Counted from the first letter of the stretch, positions 22,336 to 34,015 are shown. The stretch: 64,000 nt of DNA from Gnetum montanum (GCA_015680685.1 MNCI01035238.1:44720-108719), one strand, 5' to 3'. Notes: a model not told the origin generated them from the letters alone. Translations and numbers: made by a program.

Positions 22336-23105
22336 TGATGAGTAGCGAGGTACCCCTACATTCAACCATATGAATCACAAGCATTCATGCGTGATTTGGT
22401 CAAACTCCACTAACCTTAAGTTCTTAAGTGCATTGGTTTTCAAGGAAGTGAGGTACAATTATATGGTTAAGTGTAACTGAGGTATGTAATTTTTATCATT
22501 TTATATTTTATAAGCTTAATCACCTAGAACTAGAATAAAATGTAGAGTAATTTAAGATTTGATTCATTTACTACCTAGCTAGCCTAACACAAGTACCTAT
22601 TTCCACTCTCCAGACACATCCTGAATGCATGTAGTGCTGATGGGGTTACCAAACATTAAATGTCTTTTGGTTACCAAGTGCTACATGTATGCTTGAAGTC
22701 GTTGTGCTTGTGTTCATTAATAACTAGAAATTAATTGCTTAATGAAAATGCATTAAAGTAAAGTGCATGAATATCAAATGCGTTAAAGGAAACATTAATC
22801 TGTTCTTAGTGCTGCAAGGATTATCAAAAGGGGTCATTTTTATTTCCATCACACTTGTGTGCTTAGGTACATCAGTGCTTGAACAAAGATTCGTAAACAA
22901 TTAGACTCTTGTTGTGGGCACTTAGAAAATATTCTAACTCTAGAGAAAATAAACTGCAATAGCTTTGCTATGCTATGGAAAAAACTATATGAAAATTGTG
23001 AGCCTAAGCGCTATATTTATAGGTCAACATATACCCTATGATATCAAATATTCAACTTTGCATCTTAGGCTCCAATATTGGAGCCAGTGAAAACATGATT
23101 CATCA
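22336..23105 (-). repeat. 5' LTR of element B (770 bp)
   Basis: Pairs with 10248-11032. The minus strand starts TGATGAATCATG and ends CTACTCATCA. A TATA box (TATAAATA) is at 23021-23014. R carries AATAAAG-type signals. The U3 GATATC motifs seen in A, D and F are mostly decayed (gatatc at 23040-23046). Confidence 0.85.
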
Positions 23106-23751
23106 TTGATATACAAGGATCATTATAGAAACCATAATTAACAATTTGCAAATAACTTATGCATATCCAAGAAATAGTCTTGCAATACTCAATTGAGTAA
23201 AATAAAGCATTGTTTGATCCAACAAAAGAGAGTGATAGACATGTTGTCAAGTAATCAATAACAAATAAATAATATCTTCCAATCATAGTTTGCTTTCCAG
23301 GAATGTTGATCAAAAAATATATTGACAACATTGCCATATAAGGAGCTACTAGTTCAGGGTAGACACTGGATTAGAGGACTGTTCATGATTCTATTGGCTA
23401 TCTATAGTCTAATATGCAAGCAAAATGAAATTTACTAAAATAAGAAGAACATAATATAAAGTATTTTAATAACCATAGATAAGAAAATGAATAGTATCCT
23501 CACCCTTACTAAAAATTTTTCTTGCACACTTAGGCTTAGAAAGCTTTTGGGTAGAATGTTTGGTAGGACTATTCCAACCTGACAATCTTTTCTTACTCAA
23601 CAACCTATCTATGTTACTTGAAAATATGAACTTCGATTCTAGCAATTCAACATGTTTTTATATTTCTAAAATACTATCCTTGTTTGTAGGAAATGTATTT
23701 GTGAATTTTTCTAATTTTTTTCTGAGCTCAAGAATTTTTTTCTCCCATTGT
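23106..23751 (-). pseudogene. Fragment of a different retroelement between B and F
   Basis: The minus strand at 23337-23065 reads 'GKQTMIGRYYLFVIDYLTTC', which resembles the start of a gypsy-type integrase core (a YxxVxxDYLTKW-like pattern). Further left, 23750-23530 gives a Lys-rich coiled coil ('ILELRKKLEKFTNTFPTNKD') and a basic tail. The two are in separate frames, with AT-rich DNA between them (23340-23530). It is not of the Athila type seen elsewhere here. Identification is tentative. Confidence 0.35.
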
Positions 23752-23762
23752 TGATGACCCAT

Positions 23763-23829
23763 GATATCGCATATTCAATATTGCATACTCGATATCACAT
23801 CCATCACGCGATATTGCATATGTGATATC
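23763..23829 (+). promoter_or_regulatory. GATATC palindrome cluster in U3 of F
   Basis: GATATC at 23763, 23791 and 23824, with a decayed GATATT at 23810, just upstream of the TATA box at 23848. The 3' LTR has them at 30134, 30148 and 30180. Related clusters occur in LTRs A and D. Confidence 0.55.
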
Positions 23830-23847
23830 GCGTCCTGCCTCATCTTC

Positions 23848-23855
23848 TATAAATA
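23848..23855 (+). promoter_or_regulatory. TATA box of LTR F
   Basis: TATAAATA in the context TTCTATAAATAAGAGGC. The same box is at 30205-30212 in the 3' LTR and in LTRs A and D. Confidence 0.65.
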
Positions 23856-24571
23856 AGAGGCAGTGCCCTTGGTTCCAAAGCAATTAGACTTAGACCCTTA
23901 GCCAGACTGTTGCAGTTTTGTCATTCCAGAGTTAGAATTATTTCTGTGTGCCCACAATAGGAGTCATACAGTGAATGGATCTTTATTCAAGCAATTTGTA
24001 CCTGAGCATAATTTTGTGTACGGCAATAAAGATGAACTTTATGATAAACCTTGCAGCATACAGATTAGGCTAATTAGTAATTAATTATTATTTAATGCTT
24101 TCTTAGCTAATTAATATCTCTCTCAACCTTCAACCCCCTTAGTTAAATACACTTAGTACGACCACTTCGAGCATGCGTGTAGCGCTGTAACCTAGTTACG
24201 ATTAGCGTTTGGTAATCCTAGCAGTGTTACACTGGTTCAGGATGTGTATGGCAAGTGGGAATGGATCCTGGTGTTAGGAACATTTAGAAACTAGTTAATG
24301 AATAGTTAATGTAAGTTAGCCACTTAGTTCTCTCTCCCTCTCCTTTATTAGCAGAAGACATAAAAAAGAAAAAAGCTATAAAAATCATATACCTCAAGCT
24401 TACTTAACTATACAACCGTGACAATACAAGTAAGTTTGGGAAGACAATGATTGATTAACCCTGAGTGTTCCATTAAGGTGTACAAGCACTTAATCCTTGG
24501 AGTTCGATCGGATCGTGCGTGAAATGCTCATATTCGTATGGTTGAGTATAGGGGTAGCTCACCACTCATCA

Positions 24572-24590
24572 TTGGCACTGTTGCTAGGGA
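24572..24590 (+). other. Primer binding site of F, tRNA-Asp type
   Basis: TTGGCACTGTTGCTAGGGA, immediately after the LTR. Four transition differences from the tRNA-Asp 3' complement. Confidence 0.75.
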
Positions 24591-24715
24591 CTTAGTTGTT
24601 TGTGCATTGCGTAGAACATAGGAAATCATTCATATTGTTGGAACGTTAGAATGAACCCTTAGGGTTAATTAAGAAAAGACAAGACAATACTACATTGCAC
24701 ACTGAACAAGAAAAG

Positions 24716-26644
24716 ATGTCTTCTTCTTCGCATAAGAGCACTTCACTGTCTAGGACTAACACAAGAGGCAGTCGGTGGCATAATAAATGTAACCTAGATC
24801 CGTCAGTTCCTCAACAGTTTTGTGTGGTATATACTCATCCTAATGACTACGTACCCAATTTCACCTTTATTCTCCACCAAGATGAACAACTGTGTTGGAG
24901 AGACTTGGAGGGTAGCATAGTGTTGCCTCCAGACTGATCAGTTCCCAACATGCTCCTTCATGCTCTCACACGAATAGGTATGCTGCTTTTATACGTAGAA
25001 TATGTTGCATGCGATCATGACTCAAGGGACTATCATCCCATAGAAGTGCAACATCAAAGGAACTTACGACAAGAGAGATACCATACATCTTTGAAGGGTA
25101 AATGCCCCCATGATGCTCTACACGTTTTGAGTGAAATTGAGGATGGTGAACTTGCTTCAACAAGTTCCCCACAAAGCGATGTTCCTCCTCCTGACATTGG
25201 TCAAGAGGTAGTGTATCAGAACCTTCATTCCACTATTCACCACCTTGGTTTTGATACCCATGAACATGAAGTGTTCAACGAGGGAACACGAACACATGAT
25301 AAGGGTGGACGTTCTGATCGTGATCACGATCGGGATCGAGACCATCGAAGAGAAGTAAGAAAACACTACCATGGTGATGGTTCTCCTCCTTCTTCACCTT
25401 CATCATCATCTTCACCCTCTCCTTCAATGTCTAGACGCAGTCATAGGGAAACCAATCGTGAGGATAAGGGAAAGCGAAGTGAAAGACATCGATGAGATAG
25501 TCGAGAACGAGGACGAGGGCACTCTAAGAAATCAAGGCATAGAAGAAAGGAGAGTAGGGAATCGCGTAGACACCATAGATGCTATGAATGAAATAATCAT
25601 GAAGAACTCCTACGTGCAACTAGAATCATGCTAGATATAATAGAGGCCGTAAGAGTTCCAACAAGGCACCAAAAGGATAGTCGGATCAAGAGGTTAGACA
25701 TGAACAACATCCCATGATTTGAAGGGGGATACAATGTTGATCCTCAAAATCATTTACAAGCATTCCAAAATGCATGTGCCTTGCAAAACATAGAAAATGA
25801 ATGGCAAAAATTGAAGTTGGTCCCAAGGACACTAGTGAAAGAAGCTGAAAGCTGGTACCGATCCTTAGAACTGGAATCCATTCGGAGGTGGAGTACAATG
25901 TTATAATTGTTCAATGATAAGTACCAAATGTACTCCCGCGTGTCTAATCTACAGAAGTAAATCCAAGGATGGAAGTAAGGCAATCATGAACCCTTGGATG
26001 CTGCCATGGGCTGCTATTACACATTGTTACATCGTTGCCCTGGCCATGGTTATTCGCAGCGAGATCAACTATGCCATCTCGTGGATGGACTTAAGCATGA
26101 AACAAGAAGAACCCTTGGGACATATGCCCAAGGAAGATTATCATAGCTTAGGTTTCATCAAATTTATAGACTGCTAGAGCAAGTTGCCAAAGAAGAAGAT
26201 GAGCTACAAAAGAGAGAAAGTGCCAAAGAATATAACCAAGATCCTTCCCTCCGGAAAAGGGGAGTGAGATTTTTTGAGGAGGAAGAAGAGTCACCACTCG
26301 AAGAGATGGTGAATAGGAAAACTTTGCCTCTCCAAAAGTTAACAGCAGAAGTATCGGCAATGGTAGACCAAATGTGGAACTCCCTAGATAGTAGGTTTGA
26401 AACTGTTCTTAAAATTATAGAGAAGTCTAGGGAGCGAGGTAGTGACTGCGACAAAAAGAAAAATAGAGAAGTGGAAAATGCACGTAACAAGGGTAAGGGA
26501 AAAATGGCCATCATAGAAGAGGTTGTGGATTCAGACACGGACAATGATGGTGGATGTGAGATATGCCAATATGACCATCCTAAGGGATGTTGCCTAGTGA
26601 TCTCACATCTACAAGAGTTTGAGGTGTATGCACTCAATCCATGA
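24716..26644 (+). pseudogene. gag: gag of element F: one frame with point stops
   Basis: ATG at 24716 (MSSSSHKSTSLS) opens a frame that stays in register for 642 codons to TGA at 26642, with several internal stops (for example 24935, 25493 and about 25588 and 25717) and no frameshift that I see. Domains: N-terminal family domain with 'HPNDYVPNFTFILHQDEQ'; Asp/Arg/Ser/His-rich region (about 25290-25570, 'DRDHDRDRDHRREVRK'); capsid core ('GYNVDPQNHLQAFQNACALQ', 'WYRSLELESIRRWSTML'); acidic stretch; zinc knuckle 'CEICQYDHPKGCC' near 26560. It ends VYALNP-TGA-CTA. The protein would package RNA in virus-like particles. The absence of indels suggests decay by base substitution. Confidence 0.85.
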
Positions 26645-27240
26645 CTAAATAAATGGCAAGCACCTCGACGGTTACCCTATCCCCAAGGTAACCCAAGGCA
26701 GTTCCACCAACCTTCAACATATTATCCAAGTGGAACCCCACCATAACCCATGGAGCAACATCAACAGTGGAAATACCCACAGTCATGGGGGATGCCACCA
26801 CCAAGGCAAGAATACCCCTATCGATAGCCTGACTCATATGGCTACTACGTGCAACATCCAATCTCTCCACTTGACTCTGTTAGTCATGTTACACCACAAC
26901 ATCACTACCAAGCCCATGAGTATTATAGAACTCCTTCTCCTAGGGAAGATAACCCATAAATATACCTTCTTTCAAATCCATCTATAGCTCTCACACCAAT
27001 AGCTCCATTACCACCTACTCTAGCAATGCAAGGGGAACTCCCTACTCAACCATAGCAATGCAATGCCACAAGGGCTATGAATCCTCAACCCGTTGTTGGT
27101 TCTGACAACCATATGAAGAAAATACCTTTCTTCAGAACTAATAGTCCAACCAAGCCCTTACAACCACAAGAGATTGAACCTCTGAGTCCCTCCCCACCAA
27201 ATAAAGCTTCAGATCTCCCTTCAAACCAAACACTAAGCTC
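26645..27240 (+). pseudogene. Pro/Gln/Tyr-rich gag-protease linker of F
   Basis: After the TGA the same frame continues as 'NKWQAPRRLPYPQGNPRQF' and then a low-complexity Pro, Gln, Tyr and Ser sequence with scattered stops. The same linker occurs in B (19600-20280), C and D, so it is part of the ancestral polyprotein or of a second reading frame. Confidence 0.6.
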
Positions 27241-27245
27241 AACAC

Positions 27246-27857
27246 ATGATTATGTTAACACATGCCATTACTAACTGGATCAAGGTTGGCCACCTTTCCA
27301 GAAAATTCTCCAATCTTGGAAGCCCTCTAATCTATTTCCAAATCATAGGAAATGAGCCATGCAAAGCTCTTCTGGACTCAGGTTTTGGAGTTAACTTAAT
27401 ATCACAAGAAATGTACAAAGCCTGGAACTTGCCTCCATTAAGGAAGAGAAATATTCTCCTAAAGCTGGCCGACCAGTCCATCACTGTCCCCTTGGGACTA
27501 GTGGAGGACATTGTCATCACTATGTGTGGGTGGTCATACCCAGCTAATTTCCTAGTGATACAAGTGAATATGGGTAAAGGGGACTTCCCAATAATAATGG
27601 AAAGAGCATGGCTAGGTACTATAGATGCACGCCTAGGAATCCGCGATCTTTCCCTGGAAATATCTAAGGAAAACACTTTTGGAAATATCGAAAAGAAGAA
27701 GGTTCCATGCATCACATATAGTGATATAGGGTACAATTGCGTGCAGAGATCATGGGTTGTGCAAAGTTTAGCATTGCCTGCATGCAACTGGTATGCACAA
27801 GACATTAACATACATAAGTGCCTGTATGTAGCAGCCACACAACAAGAAGACACCTAG
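27246..27857 (+). pseudogene. Aspartic protease of element F, active site intact
   Basis: A single open frame of 203 codons with the retropepsin signature 'CKALLDSGFGVNLIS'; the catalytic Asp codon is 27375-27377. Then come 'LKLADQSITVPLGLVEDIVI', 'GDFPIIMERAWLGTIDARLG' (the second conserved hydrophobic-Gly region is altered) and 'GIRDLSLEISKE'. The enzyme would cleave the Gag-Pol polyprotein. It is the best preserved protease in the window although its element has lost RT, RNase H and integrase. Confidence 0.75.
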
Positions 27858-30122
27858 TGGCTAATAGCTGATCAAGAGAGCAACTCACTAATGTGCATGG
27901 AACTAACTGAGGGAATAACGTGCGCTTACATCAAAAGCATAGATGCACTAGAGCAAATCTGCTGCCAACTTCCAAGCCTTAACCTTGAAAACATGAATTG
28001 GGGGAAGTTGAAAATTCCTAAAAAATTCACACAAGAACCCTGATAAGAGTTTGTTAGTCAATGTGTAACAGACCAAACCCTTCTATGAATTTAGAATAGT
28101 CAGTGCACATAATACCTCTGAGAAGGGACAACCCTGCTCACTATTTCAGATCTCCTCCTTCCAACTTAGTCATGGGGGAGACGGCCACCTCTGCTAACTA
28201 TTTAAAGCCCTGAGTTCCTTTTTAAGTTTTTGTTTTACACATTTTTGTTTTACAAATTTCTTTAACTTTTCTTGTTTTTGTTTTGCAACATTGTTTATAC
28301 TTTTTCATTTCTTTGTGTGACTGTTTGTTTTTGTTTTTGTTTTTGTTATTCTTCTTGTTTTGTTAGATTCATCACCTAATAAGTGCTCCTGATGGTGGTA
28401 TGAACTATATTTTATTAATTGCTAATGTTTGGTTTTTATCCTTGAGTTATAATGTTGATACTAAGGTATGGTTCTTTTGATATAACAGGCAATGAGTCCA
28501 CGTCATCCATGCATTCATGAATTTATATGGTCTCTCTTGGCTTGGAACTGTATGGTCCCTTTTTTTTAATAATAAAACTATTAACGAATTGATGATTGGG
28601 CATTTCTCAAACTAAAGAAGGACTCAAGAACCGAAAAGGGTGTGACTTCAAGGGGATTTGATGCATTTGTGTTGGCCATTCTCTTAGGTGCTTGGATGTT
28701 TTCTTCTTGAGTTTTCCTTACCATTCCAACATTGCTCCATTATCAGGAAGCTGAGCTAATAAAAATAAGTCTTTGCATGGTGTGGTTCTCATGCAAAAAA
28801 AAAAAAAAAAAAAAAGAGTGAGAGAGAGGAAAAAAGAAGAAAGAAAAAGTGAGAATTTAAAGCACACCCCTTAGACAAAATAACCATTTGGGCTACAAGC
28901 ACTGGTTATGGAACTAAACAAACATGTTTCCTCTAACTAAGGCCCTTTCTCGTTTCCTACTTTTCCCTTTCTCATTTCCTCAAAATGGTGGTGAATCTTT
29001 GGTGGAAGCATTCTTGTTACTTTAGGTGGATGGATTGGCCAAGTGTATTCATGTAAATTTACTGAATGTGGACTGTTTGAGGTTGGATTTGGAATGAGAT
29101 CTACTTAGTCACATTAACCATAAATACACAAGAGGCTATACACCACCTTGTTCTTGGGAGTCCATTCCATTCTCTTCTTCCCATCATTCTTTCTCCATTT
29201 TCCACCTCATTGCCGGTTGTATTAGTAGTATGTATTTTGGTTAATGCATTGTTTTCTCTTTGGTGAATTCTTGGGGTTAAGTCTTTAACTCTTGCTCCCA
29301 AATGACATTTCCAGAGCTTACAGACTCTTTGAATGTGGGTTTGTCAGGGAAAAAAGGGCATGAGCTTGCTTTGGGGAGGACCCACTGGCATTCCTATTTG
29401 GTGCATTAGTTAACTTCTTTCCCTTAAAAATTCCTGTAATCAACATTTTTTTAGTTCATTCCCATCTCCTACATCCATTTCATCAGTGTTGCCATTGTTT
29501 CTTTTTCTCCATCTTTCTTATTCCTTATATTTTCCCATTCTATCACTACTGAAGGATCACTTTTAGTCATGGGGGCCCTGGTCTAATTTTTTCAATTTTT
29601 CCTAACCCGTACACCTTGAGTAGTCACCAGTGTTATATATTTAAAATCTGTATTACCCATATTACAACTCAGCCAATGGACCTTACACCAAGGCAAGGTA
29701 TCAACTGTATTGTGATTTACTTATCCTTGCTCATATGTGACTGTGTTATGTGTGTAGATGGCATTCATACAGCAATGGACTGGATTTGGAGGAAACACTC
29801 AGGATGGACTGGTGCTGGAATGGTTGTGCAAGGAACAAGATTGATGGCATGGTTATGGATGGACAATGGAAGGTGCAATCTTGGCATCGGCAATAACACA
29901 TCTTCTCCTTTTCTCTCTTAGTTATCAAATAAGGCTGGATGTCAATTGTGTATAGTGTTCACTCTTGTGGTCATGAACACTAATGTTTTCATGTATTGTA
30001 ATGATTGATCCATTCACACTCCATCCCATTCACCATTAGGTGTCATTCAAGTCAATAATCCCATACCTTCCCAATATTTTGTAAGGAACTCAAGGATGAG
30101 TTTTCATTCATTCATGGGGGTA
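27858..30122 (+). other. Post-protease/post-integrase spacer of F
   Basis: The first ~200 bp match the end of the protease region in B, C and D. From about 28060 it matches the post-integrase spacer. The T-rich 'tttttgttttacacattttt' block is at 28215-28350, a run of 21 A at 28795-28815, and the inverted counterpart of 'ctagtgcttgtag' near 28895. Last comes the subterminal region shared with elements B, E and G ('ggaactcaaggatgagtttt'). No coding frame recognised. Confidence 0.65.
28795..28815. repeat. Poly(A) run of 21
   Basis: An uninterrupted A run followed by a purine-rich 'gagtgagagagaggaaaaaa' stretch in the spacer of element F. B, C and D have T-rich or mixed sequence at the equivalent place, so it probably expanded in this copy. 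Confidence 0.9.
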
Positions 30123-30929
30123 TGATAAGCTACGATATCATTTACACGATATCGCATCCGCCATGCAATATCACATATCGATATCACATCCTACCTCATC
30201 TTCTATAAATAAGAGGCGGTGCCATTTGTTCCAGGGTAGTGAGACTTAGACCCTTAGCCAAATTCTTGCAGTTTTGTTATTCTAGAGTTAGAATTATTTC
30301 TGTGTGCCTGCAGTAGGAGTCATAGAGTGAACGGATCTTTATTCGAACAATTTGTACCTGAGAACAATTTTGTGTATAGCAATAAAGATGAACTTTATGA
30401 TAAACCTTGCAACATACAGATTAAGCTAATTAGTAATTAATTATTTTTTAATTCTTTCCTAGTTAATTAATATCTCTCTCAACCTTCAACCCCCTTAGTT
30501 AAATACACTCAGTACGATTGCTTTGAGCATGCGTGTAGCGCTTGGTAACCCAGTAACGATTAGCGTTGGGTAATCCTAGCAGTGTTGCAGTAGTTTAGGA
30601 TCTGTATAGCAAGTGGGAACAGATACTGGTGTTAGGAACATTTAGAAACTAGTTAACAAATAGTTAATGTAAGTTAGCCACTTAGTTCTCTCTCCCTCTC
30701 CTTTATTAGTGTAAGACATAAAAAATATAAAAGCTATAAAAATCATATACCTCGAGCTTACTTAACCATTCAACCGTGACAATATAAGTAAGTTTGGAAA
30801 GACAACGATTGATTAATCCTGAGTGTTCCATTAAGGCGTGTAAGCACTTAGTCCTTGGAGTTTGATCGGATCATGCGTGAAACGCTCATATTCATATGGT
30901 TGAATGTAGGGGTACCTCGCCACTCATTA
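30123..30929 (+). repeat. 3' LTR of element F (807 bp)
   Basis: TGATAAGCTACG...CACTCATTA; the terminal TCATCA has become TCATTA. Pairs with 23752-24571. Confidence 0.9.
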
Positions 30930-32660
30930 ACAAGGATGTTGAAAAATCCTTATACTATAAAAAGCTTGCTAATAAAATTCATGGATATAGTTACCCATGG
31001 AAGCTTTGGGATATTCATCTATGATTTAAGAATGCAAAGTATCCTAGTTTGGAACATAGGACCTAGTTTGTTTAAACAGGAGCAAGCTATTTAGTTTACT
31101 AAAATTCAAATTATCGCCACCTTAGACTAGCTCCAAAAATTTTTGAGGGTGCTAATCATGATGCAATCTATCTCAAATTCTCTTTTGAAGTTCATAGTTG
31201 GCCACCACCCAAGAGCTATTAGGTTGATCTACAACCTTCATAAAATATACTTGAGGATGATAATGCAATGCATTAACCATCACATTTTCTCTACTTGGTT
31301 AGTACATGAATTAAAGGTTGAAATCCTAGAGAAAACTCAGCCATCAAGCTTGCTTTGGCTTCAACTTGGATTGGATAAGTAGGTACTTTGTGGTAGTTTT
31401 GTCTATTTTTATCATTACATGACCACCTAGAAGATAGTGTTGCCATATGTGAAGGTATTGCACAATGGCAAACATCTCCTTTTCATGCACCAACCATAAT
31501 TGTTCTATGGGATTTAGCTTCTTTGATTCATATGTAAGAATGTGATTTTCTTGGCAAAGAACACCTCTACTTACCGCATCTAAAACATTGATATGAACTT
31601 CAACTGATTTAGAGAAGCTAGGAAAGCCTAACACAAGTTAAATTATGAGAATCCTCCTAATCTTGTTAAAATCCTTTTGGTATTTTCATTCCACTTTTAG
31701 GGGATGTCCTTCTTTTGCATATTAGTTATGACTATAGTGACATTCAAAAATTCATGGACAAAACTTTTTGTAATAGCTGGCCAATCCTAAAAATTGATGG
31801 ATCTCATGTATGTCCTTAGGAATAGGCTAAGTGGCCTCCACATTCTTTGGGTCTAGTTTTACCTTACCTTCACCAATAATGTAACCAAGGAATTTCAATT
31901 TTGCTTTTCCAAATTTGCATTTCTTTCATTTGACATATAATTTGTTCACTCATAATTTGGAGAAAACCATCTCAAAGTAGTGAAGGTGCTCTTCAATAGA
32001 GTAGAAGTATATAAGTGTATCATCGAGGTATACTAGCATGAACTTATCAAGATATGAGTGGAACACCTTGTTCATGAGTATGCAAAATGTGGCTAGAAAG
32101 TTGCACAAGTCAAGTAGCATGACTATTCACTTGTATAAGTTGTAATGAGTGATACATGTCATTTTCTCATCATCCCTTTATGTGATATGCACTTGATAAC
32201 AACCTTGGTGAAGGTCAAGTTAAAAGAAAACTCGAGCTCTTATGAGCTAGTAGTACTAGATACTAATTCTTGATGGTGTACTTATTAAGAAATTTAAAAT
32301 CATAACAGAATTATAGTATGTCTTGTTCTTTTTTTGCAAATAATACTAAGGCTTTGTATGAAGATTTTAAGGGTTCGATATAATAATTTTTTTACCTAGC
32401 TCATTAGTTGCTTTTTAAAAATGAAATGAAGGTTTATTATATTTGAAGACCCATAGGATCTATTGGATAGATATTACATTTTCATGAAAAATAAAGATAG
32501 TCTCTACGAATTTTCTAAGCATTAATGGGGACATAAAAAACAAATCATACAGGTTTTTTTCTATAACATTATAACATTGTCTTAAATTGATTGTCACACC
32601 ACAATAGAGAAACACATGTAACTCATCTTCAAGGGCTCTTGATCTGCACAACTTATGAAT
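30930..32660 (-). pseudogene. Old Ty3/gypsy RT and RNase H, chromovirus-like
   Basis: Minus-strand remnant of a different gypsy element. RT has the catalytic YLDD at 32030-32019 in 'HSYLDKFMLVYLDDTLIYFY', preceded by a decayed MPFGLCN-like segment. RNase H at 31634-31344 reads 'ESKKLNPIEQLWLVHEKEMF' and 'WQHYLLGGHVMIKIDKTTTK'. The YLDD box and the HYLLG motif separate it from the FMDD-type Athila copies. 30930-31340 may hold integrase remains. No LTRs are attached. Confidence 0.65.
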
Positions 32661-32849
32661 GTGCTCTTCTTTGAGGAGTTGAATCCATTTTCTACTTTTA
32701 ATTCTAAGATAATAAGAACTTAAGTAAAGCTTACTAATAGCATTTTAATACATGATTGGAATAGTAGTTGAGAGATGATGAGCTTCTACATCTAGTTTAT
32801 TAGATCTAAAGTAGTGTAAATAAAATTATCTCTTACCTTCCACATTAGA

Positions 32850-34015
32850 GCACATCTATGTTATAACCTTCTACTTAAATAGTTGGCGAATATGCTTAAG
32901 ATTTTGCTACATGTTCTTCCAAGAGATATTCCATTTTCTTAACTATTGTATCCTTTGAAAATACCAACCACAGTCTTATTAATCCTCAAGAACTGCTTCA
33001 AAGAACTTGGCTTGCCTTAAGATATGCAAGTTATGAGTGTATGTAATGAATTGGTACAAGGCTTTTGCTTCTAAAGCAAATAAATCACATTTAACTAATA
33101 ACCATGAGTGAGGTGTTTACATCGTCACTTTTAACTCATCGAGAAGAAAAGTTGTTTACACTCTTTTAATATCTATTCAAAGTTTAGCATTGAGTCTAGG
33201 TCCCAAAATAACACATCCATATAATATAGTAGGATAAATGATAGTCTGAAAAATAAGTTTTCTGATCTTCCAAGCCTAGAGTCCTACATATTTGCAGTTA
33301 TTTTTGAGAGTATACAAAGCCTTAAAACCTCTTACTATTTTTTCTTTGATTTACTTCCCCCATATATAATTGTTCATATAAATGAAAACCAAATATTTAA
33401 AAGAATCTACTATTTCCACATTAGTTCCTCCAAAATGAAAGTTATAATAAGTATTTGTTGTACCCCATATCATCAATTTGGTTTTATCTACATTCACTTG
33501 CAGACCAAATGAATGACAATAATTTTCTAAAATTTGCAACATATTTTGCATACCTACTATAGTAGTGGAGATCAAGGCAACATCATTTGCATATAAAATA
33601 ATATTCACTACTTGGTATCTAATTTTGATAACATGAGTATCTTATCCATTGCACAACCATTCCTGTATTTCATAAATAAAGATATTAAAGAGAGTTAGAG
33701 AAAGTGGAAAACCTTGCTTAACTTTAGTTTTGCTTTAGAATTGAGATTTTTTTTTCTAAATTTTTATGTATAATTACTATAATCACTTCTTCATACAATT
33801 TTTGAGTTACTACAATAAAATTTGAGGGGAGGCTAATTTTATGCAAGCACAACCATAGTTTTATATGGATCACTAAATCATATTCTTTTGCAAAATTAAT
33901 AAAAAAATAAAAGCTTTTTTATTAGGCATTTTTTTCAAACTTCATGTAGTGTCTAAGAGTAACTAAGTGATCAATAGTGAAGTGATTTTATCTGAAACCA
34001 TCTTGACACCTTGCC
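32850..34015 (-). pseudogene. LINE (non-LTR) reverse transcriptase remnant
   Basis: The minus strand carries a non-LTR RT: 'DGFR' and 'FTIDHLVTLRHYMKF' near 34010-33950 and the catalytic box as YAND (expected YADD) at 33593-33582 in 'NIILYANDVALISTTIVGMQ'. Next are 'NYCHSFGLQVNVDKTKLMIW' and 'VEIVDSFKYL', then a C-terminal part with 'RGFKALYTLKNNCKYVGL' and 'TIIYPTILYGCVILG' near 33220. The frame is broken by many stops. It is cut at its 5' side by the LTR of element C (34029). Confidence 0.7.

Larger units (their letters stand above)
10248..23105 (-). mobile_element. Element B: full-length Athila-type Ty3/gypsy retrotransposon with nested insertion
   Basis: Minus-strand element with 5' LTR (23105-22336), tRNA-Asp primer site, gag, protease, RT, RNase H, integrase, non-coding spacer, polypurine tract (cgtgggggta, 11042-11033) and 3' LTR (11032-10248). 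Removing the 3.0 kb insertion at 13332-16330 leaves about 9.9 kb. All reading frames are broken, mostly by C-to-T type changes. Flanking pentamers are ctaat (left) and ttgat (right), which differ at two transitions, so a decayed target duplication is possible but unproven. Confidence 0.85.
23752..24571 (+). repeat. 5' LTR of element F (820 bp)
   Basis: TGATGACCC...ACTCATCA. Collinear with 30123-30929; most of R and U5 is identical by eye, while U3 differs more. It contains GATATC palindromes, a TATA box and 'gcaataaagatgaactttat' with the polyadenylation signal. Confidence 0.9.
23752..30929 (+). mobile_element. Element F: Athila-type retrotransposon lacking RT, RNase H and integrase
   Basis: The only Athila-type copy on the plus strand. 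Layout: 5' LTR (23752-24571), primer site (24572-24590), gag (24716-26644), protease (to about 27857), non-coding spacer, polypurine tract (catgggggta ending at 30122) and 3' LTR (30123-30929). Directly after the protease region (about 28060) the sequence passes into the post-integrase spacer homologous to B, C and D, so RT through integrase (about 3 kb) is missing. Flanking pentamers attgt and acaag do not match. Confidence 0.85.

Noticed and set aside
10243-23110. Target duplication for element B
   Set aside because: ctaat and ttgat agree at only three of five positions; decay is possible but not shown.
27332-27853. 173-codon minus-strand frame
   Set aside because: Antisense shadow of the protease of F.
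23747-30934. Target duplication for element F
   Set aside because: attgt and acaag do not match; I report none.
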